Source: Styela clava (Eukaryota; Chordata; Ascidiacea; Stolidobranchia; Styelidae). From it: a stretch of 64,000 nucleotides of DNA. The position numbers and the translations under genes are program-made. Below, in pieces: positions 58,424 through 64,000 of the stretch. Each line of letters begins with the position of its first letter. Within the stretch, counting starts at the first letter, position 1. The stretch covers positions 11,604,974-11,668,973 of the forward strand of contig NC_135259.1 in the NCBI RefSeq assembly GCF_964204865.1. Direction: 5' to 3'. The notes below the pieces were generated by a model. It saw nothing but the letters and a program-made list of their open reading frames with translations, had not been told where the DNA came from and searched no databases.

Positions 58424-59637
58424 AAATGTTTTAAATAATGACTTGAAACAATTCTGCAAGTTTTTATGCTCAAATTTCAATGTTGTGTTAAATATTTTAA
58501 CTATTTTTGCAGGACAGAATTGACAAAATCGAGCAATGGTAGCAAAAAGAGAATTCTGAATAATGTTCAAAATTTTGGATAAATAATTTGAGAATAAATT
58601 TTCATCGAAAACTCTTTGTGATAAAGAATTTATTATTTTAGTAGAGTCGACAGTAGAGGTTTAGTGACTGAGACATTGATAACCTGTAAATAAAGTTTTA
58701 ATATAAAGTAAAAAGAAAAAGATATAGTTTGAATCCATCGGAGCATCTCCCCTGTATGAAAGACAAAGAAACTCTCCGATTTCGGGTTTGAGTAAGATAG
58801 AGATATGTAAAACTCGAGTTGAAAGGTTTAACAGCGCAAAAATATGGAGAGTTTATTTGAATTGTCAATCCGAGAAAACATTATAGAAAGTTATATATAT
58901 AAAAATAATGAAAAAGCAAATGCTTAATGTAAGTTACCAAGGTGGTAACGTTACGACCGTATAGGTCAGGTCGTATGATCGTACAGCTTCAGTAAATTAT
59001 TAACATCTCAAGCACGCTCCATCAATAACTCTAATGTTCGTGTGCTGTATATACATATTCTTCATATTTTCACGGCTGGTCACGTAATACACATATACAA
59101 CCTAAAATATACATATACATTCAAGTAATGTACATGTTCAACCAATAGATTTTATATATATACTGTGTAGCCTATATCATGATGATAACGCATATCTTCC
59201 AAAAGGGGTTTGTCAAATATTGTTATCTGCCAGCCAATGGGAACAAATCCAATACAAGTACGTGGCTTTCTACGCAACTACAAAATGCGCGCCACCCGCT
59301 CGACGGTTTTGCGAACACGTGGAACATCGCTGAGCTATTCACACCTACAAAGAGAACGTGTTTTGGCGTGTCGTACCCATGGTGCGTTGTCAAACGTATT
59401 TACCAGAGAGAGTATAGTCATCATATCTCGTTACCATGTACGAGCTCACAAATTGGTTAGTTATGCAAAACAAAGCCCTAATTTATACGGATTATTTATG
59501 AAACCGTTTTGGACTCGTAATATACGATTTTCAGAATAAACAGACATCGTCTTCCAAATTTCAAGTCAAACGACCTCTCTAGAGCTCTACCGTTACCTAA
59601 TACTCAAAGTGCGTAAGATGGTGATCAATATTTATTT

Positions 59638-61386
59638 ATTTGTTATTTGAGATATTCAAAAACATGATACAGCTGGTGTTAATCAGAATTGTATATTTGT
59701 ATCGATCTCAATAAAAGCTGTGTTGATTTGAATATAAACATGAAACACGTAGCTCACGTGAATATGAGTGGGGATCCGATTTCATAAAAATATATTGTGG
59801 TTCATTTATGCTTCATCATTAGAAGAAATATTTTTAAAGAATCTTTGAATGATAACAATTGTACGTGTCAACAACTATACCATCAGAAAATCATAAGTTA
59901 GTGTTTTACGTGTGTATTTGATGATACACATATGTTACAAATTAAAAGCGTTTTGTTTCAACAACAACAACAGAAGAATTTACAAAACAATCATCAGGCC
60001 CACTCCGTGTGCATTAGCTGATCTGTATATATTTTTGTGTAAGATCCATTATTGTACTAACAAAATCAAATAATACTTTTCTCATACTCCATCATATTAA
60101 TTGCAATTAAGTTCAGGTAATATTCGTGAATGCCCACGTCCAGGTCACGGTTATGTTAGCAAATTCCAATTTTAAATATTTAAAATTCCTTTGTCTTCGG
60201 CTCATGATTGTTTTAGGGTGCACGCACGTGGAAGCGAAAAAGTAGAGTGCAAATGTTTTTAGGCTTTGTTGTGTATATCTCGATTCCCATAAAAGTCAAG
60301 ACTTAGATGGAATTTGCTTTGGCGCATAAGTTATGGTTTCCTAAAAGCAGACATCTCATTTGCATACTTATATTTCGAGTGAGACAAGGTAAATACAATG
60401 ATAGGCCGTCAAGTGATGTGGTAAACCCTGATGTGGTGTAAACTTTGTATATATATATATGCTTTGGCTGTATATGTATATCACCTTACCAACCCTGTCG
60501 CAACCCTCTAGCATCTGTAAGTAGAGAATACTATACACACGCCGAAATCACCGTTGTCCTGAACCATGGCATAATTTTGTTGCAAATTATATGTTTTATT
60601 TAATTTTTACAAATACATACATTTAAAATTAAAAATTGCATCAAATCAACTCATTGTTTATATGCATTGTATGATCGTCAGCAGAGATCATTTCGAAAGT
60701 TCTTACATTGAAGACGGCACATACACCAGCACCGCAAGAACATGTACATGTATATTAATTAGTATGTCCTCGTTTGTTTCTTGATGTTATACAAATATAA
60801 GAAAACAGGAGTGATATAAACATTTTTTGTGATCGAACAAAAGTCCCATTCGTGACAGGGAAAAATATGATGCTCAAATATGATGCTTTTGGGTTCTGTT
60901 GCTCACATTTTGATTGCAACAACAGTTATAACGTCGAAACTGCACGGGTATTTGCATTGCCACTTATCGGTAAATTTAAATTCGCCTAATTTTGATGGCG
61001 AGGATCGCTCATGGTTTCCTGGAAAATCCAGACATCTAATTTACATACTATGTTTTTGTTTAAGTAGTTACGATTCACGCTTATGCACAAAAATTTATCA
61101 AATATTTTAAATTAGACAAGGCCAGCACTAATGTTTTGTATCGCTCTATGAAGCATGAATTGACGCGATCTATCTTTCAGCACACTTGATTGTATATGCT
61201 TAGGGTGACCGTATTTGCCATGGTTCAATTTTTTTATCGTAGCCGTAGTCATTACAAGAAACGACATTTTACTTCAATAAACTATTTTTTTGGTATCATT
61301 TAAAATGCATTCAAATAATAATTAAGAACACTATGAAAATAAAATACATTTCATTCCAAATATATATTTCGTTCACAAATATTACC
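59638..61386. other. Intergenic, one possible relic exon
   Basis: At about 60115-60172 an acceptor (TTCAG) is followed by a frame reading GNIRECPRPGHGYVSKFQF and stop. This resembles a mature-peptide exon that has lost three cysteines. No signal exon is visible upstream. Two related segments near 60340-60370 and 61012-61045 share TGGTTTCCT...CAGACATCT. The downstream non-coding exon of the minus-strand gene at 61387 should also lie here. Confidence 0.35.
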
Positions 61387-61772
61387 TCAAAACACTATTG
61401 TTTTATATCCCAGAAGCTTAGTTTGCTCATTCAATTGATTCATAAACTCCTTCAATTGTTTTTGTTCTTTTCGTATTTTATCCGCCAACGCTTTGAACTT
61501 AATAACAAGTTGGTCCTCCGACGCAGTTTCAGGATTGAGTTCCGGTGTAATGACAGAATATGATGTTTTGGCGTCTTAATAAATTAAAATCTACAGTAAA
61601 AATCTTTAAACAAAATATTTTTCGATTCATGTCAAATAAAGCAATTCAGGATGAAAAATATATTAAAAACACTTATAAAAATTCATATCGGCTTACCTTC
61701 GGAATTAGCTACGGTACATAAGGCTGCACAAATTAGTACAATAAGTATCGAAATTTGAATTCTTCTCCTCAT
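61387..61772 (-). CDS. Secreted leucine-zipper-like peptide
   Basis: Exon 1 (61697-61772) encodes MRRRIQISILIVLICAALCT then VANSE, a clear signal peptide. A phase-1 GT-AG intron leads to exon 2 (61387-61574), which encodes DAKTSYSVITPELNPETASE and a helical remainder, KALADKIRKEQKQLKEFMNQ then LNEQTKLLGYKTIVF; 87 residues in all. In the helix Ile, Leu, Leu and Leu recur every seven residues, a short coiled-coil pattern, and there are no cysteines in the mature part. The stop is followed at once by TGAG|GTAATA, a splice donor, as in the neighbouring cysteine peptides. It lies between peptide genes 2 and 3 but on the opposite strand. It may oligomerise outside the cell or act on membranes; the function is unknown. 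The shared exon plan, not sequence, links it to the neighbours. Confidence 0.7.
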
Positions 61773-62933
61773 GTTGATATCGAACAAACCTTTTGGTTAT
61801 CAAAAATTGATTTTCCTTTCACACAAATCCTATTATATTACATACCTCAGTGTTTTTGTGTTAGTTAATAATAATAACAGACGCATTTCCGTAACGTTGG
61901 TAATAATCACGTAATGTTGATATGTAAGATATGCGTGACTCGTGATTCCACGTTATTCAGTCAAAATATCCTAAAAACAACAATATATAAATAAATAATT
62001 GAGGATAAGACTCATGTAGAGGCGTGCGTTAAGCTCTACAATGCAAAATTTTATCAGCCGAGCTTTTGGTCACACGTTAGCTCAATTTTATTTTTCTATC
62101 TGAGAGTGCTAAATCAGGCTACTCATAAATATACATATATATTCTCTATGACCCTTGACCCGACGTCACTTTAACACTTTCGACGTTGTTGGCAAACGTC
62201 ATATCTTGGGTTGAAAGCCATGCCCATCACCAAGGGTTATAAGTTGAATATGCAATGCCGAACCACCAGAAATAATCAGGTTTTTCAAACGTTATTTATC
62301 AGCGGCTATCTGTTTATGACCTTATTTGGGGAGAAATGCGCGAATGAGAGTCGTATAAGAGATAGTAGGAGGAATCTAATTCAAAGGTTTAACGCGTGTG
62401 GCGAAATTGACGTAGTGTACTTCTTACCTCTCAATCGGTTGTGATATGAATTTATTTCTAATTAAAGTATTGAAATAATGTATGTTTTTTACTTATGTGT
62501 TGTTCTTTATGGTGAAAAAATATGTCCTAATATTGTTAGTATTTGCAACATAGGGCTATGTCTTAATTTCTCGATAACGTTCGTTGTGTCACATAAAATT
62601 TCTCCCGTTAAACATGCAAAAATAGTCTTAAAACTGTACAGACGAAAAAATTCAATCGCACTGAAAGCCATTTGTGAAACTAAATCCCTTCCCAAGTGAC
62701 TGATTTGGGTTGACACAAATTGCGACTCCGCCCTTAGCTTGAAAGACTTCTAATTCGAACAAAAACATTACGTAGTTACTGACTTGAAGTTTCCGCATTC
62801 GAATTATTCATCTGTGACGTCTGTGGTTTAATCTTAGGAAAACACCCCGAGGTGGGAGAGCCTACGACTGGCGTCAACCTTCTTTGTATCTTGTGAAGTT
62901 CTTTTGTGAAAGATTTCTCTATTGTGATGATTG
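61773..62933. other. Intergenic between two divergent peptide genes
   Basis: Contains the upstream regions of the minus-strand gene at 61387 and the plus-strand gene at 63032. Two open frames (62211-62444 and 62478-62699) have no recognised features. No other gene is supported. Confidence 0.45.
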
Positions 62934-62942
62934 TATATAAAA
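62934..62942 (+). promoter_or_regulatory. TATA box of peptide gene 3
   Basis: TATATAAAA lies about 98 bp before the ATG at 63032. Its position implies transcription starts near 62965, which makes the ATG at 63032 the first in-frame start of the transcript. Confidence 0.55.
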
Positions 62943-63031
62943 AGGGAAGTACAATAGAGTAGCCTTAGTCATTTCTTGGTTTACCTGCTTTGGATTCCTT
63001 TGTCGCACATATAAACGACTTCAGAAACAAA

Positions 63032-63554
63032 ATGTATTCGCTCTATCAATTATGTTTGATGATGATCATGTTGATGGTTCTAATTGCAACCGTTATGAGT
63101 GGTGCAGAAGGTAATACATTAACGACATTTATGGAATTTATAAATAAATTGTTAAATCCTCTTACTAAAATGGAATTGCTCACATTACGATTGAATTCAA
63201 ATTCTGAAAAATAAGAACAAACCAAGCAGCAAATACCTTGGTAGTAAAGTCTTCATATAATTTTATTTTTTTATGAAGCTTGTAATTGATGGTAATAAAA
63301 ACGAGAATAATTAAAAAAAAATATTAACTACAATAATCAGAATAATTCATAGTTTAAAAAATGAATTTCAGAATCTGTAATTTCCAACCTCGGAGGAATT
63401 TAGAATTGAAAAATAAATGTGATATAAAGAAAATGTTTGAATGCATTTGAAAAGCGCTTTATAAATATTTAATATTCCAGGTTGCAGATTCAGCTCTGAT
63501 TGCCCACCTGGGTATTCATGTATTCGTGGTCAGTGCTCAATGTACGCATAAAAG
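63032..63554 (+). CDS. Secreted four-cysteine micropeptide, diverged paralogue
   Basis: Exon 1 (63032-63110) encodes MYSLYQLCLMMIMLMVLIAT then VMSGAE, a signal peptide. A phase-1 intron follows. Exon 2 (63481-63554) encodes GCRFSSDCPPGYSCIRGQCS then MYA, with the stop at 63549-63551; 49 residues. Cysteine spacing is C-x5-C-x5-C-x4-C. It shares DCP-x-GY, CI-x-G-x-C and every exon feature with the copies at 53764 and 58032 but little else. A donor (AAAG|GTGAGA) follows the stop, and TTGCAG at 63839-63844 is the acceptor of the non-coding third exon. The signal peptides also align (LMMIMLMVLIAT against LVMMLIIVAT). An upstream in-frame TTG at 62990 is not needed. More members may lie beyond the window edge. 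Confidence 0.75.
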
Positions 63555-63844
63555 GTGAGACTCAAGTTTTAACAAGTAAACTAACTACTCTTGAGTTATG
63601 TGGATATAATATCACTACACAAATTTCCTTTCTTCATCACTCACAATCATACAATTTAAATAATCATAAATGTATCTTGATATACTTTTACACTCCGACC
63701 CCACCAACAGAATTAGTGCTTCACGTAGTAGCCTTATAAGTACCATTCATTGGCTTTCATGTATCGTGATGTTAAAGATGCTGACATTATTTACGTTTTA
63801 ATAATTGTTATCATTTACCCGTTGCAATATATTTTTTATTGCAG

Positions 63845-64000
63845 GACTATGAGATGTTGATCTACCTTCCAGCTCATTTCAGAAATTAGTTTTCATCATT
63901 ACAATATAAAAAATATTTCACATTTAATATTGATTCAAGTTATGTTAAACGTTTTAAGTGGACAAGTTCTGTTGACCATTTATTACAATTTTCTGAAGGG
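63845..64000 (+). other. Putative non-coding third exon of peptide gene 3
   Basis: It starts GACTATGAGATG after TTGCAG, in the same position as the GACAGAATTGAC exons at 54251 and 58513. No coding frame continues into it. The exon may end before the window edge. Confidence 0.45.

Larger units (their letters stand above)
55479..59637. repeat. Tandem duplication, unit 2 (carries a peptide gene and an insertion)
   Basis: The same order as 52193-55376 throughout, enlarged by the MITE-like insertion at 56977-57795 and by about 175 bp near 56115-56290. The second segment could be an insertion here or a deletion in unit 1; I cannot tell which. Confidence 0.92.

Noticed and set aside
60690-60860. 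Minus-strand Cys-rich short frame (CWCMCRLQC)
   Set aside because: Very short, with no splice signals and no conserved spacing; likely chance.
60880-61110. Signal-peptide-like frame MMLLGSVAHILIATTVITSK
   Set aside because: No convincing donor phase or mature exon follows, so I cannot call it a member of the peptide cluster.
53764-63554. Plant nodule-specific cysteine-rich peptides
   Set aside because: The spacing and two-exon plan are similar, but the neighbouring genes are animal. The likeness is best treated as convergence.

Overview
The window is eukaryotic and most likely from an invertebrate animal. It is AT-rich, its genes have GT-AG introns, and its proteins look metazoan: an AVL9 homologue, three gamma-glutamyltransferase genes (one with a visible N-terminal membrane-anchor exon), a BTB protein and small secreted peptides. 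It is crowded with hAT-type DNA-transposon relics and has at least one tRNA-derived SINE. A tunicate is my best guess, but no sequence here proves it.

Layout. 1.2-3.3 kb: an intronless AVL9 gene (minus). 3.8-10.1 kb: repeats, including two complete non-autonomous hAT elements with perfect 8-bp target-site duplications. 10.4-15.7 kb: gamma-glutamyltransferase copy 1 (minus), with a nested hAT pair in one intron. 18.0-22.2 kb: a hAT element containing a fold-back element built from a 16-bp unit, then more arrays of that unit. 22.2-28.9 kb: copy 2 (minus). 29.6-30.1 kb: a broken coding remnant. 30.9-35 kb: more hAT elements and old repeats. 37.6-43.2 kb: copy 3 (plus). 44.9-45.8 kb: a new three-exon gene for a small single-pass membrane protein (minus). 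46.7-48.0 kb: an intronless BTB gene (plus). 52.2-59.6 kb: a tandem duplication of about 3.2 kb; each unit carries a gene for a tiny secreted four-cysteine peptide. 61.4-61.8 kb: a gene for a secreted leucine-zipper-like peptide (minus). 63.0-63.9 kb: a third four-cysteine peptide gene (plus).

The three gamma-glutamyltransferase copies share exactly the same internal exon lengths (120, 169, 193, 162, 523, 178 and 145 nt), so they are recent paralogues. They keep the catalytic threonine but differ from human GGT1 and from each other at substrate-pocket positions. The most interesting part is the right-hand end. Four small secreted-peptide genes there share one plan: exon 1 encodes the signal peptide, a phase-1 intron follows, exon 2 encodes the whole mature peptide, and a splice donor lies within a few bases after the stop codon. 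Three have the pattern C-x5-C-x5/6-C-x4-C; the fourth is a cysteine-free helical peptide. This looks like a locus for effector or defence-type peptides that expands by duplication. The function is inference only.
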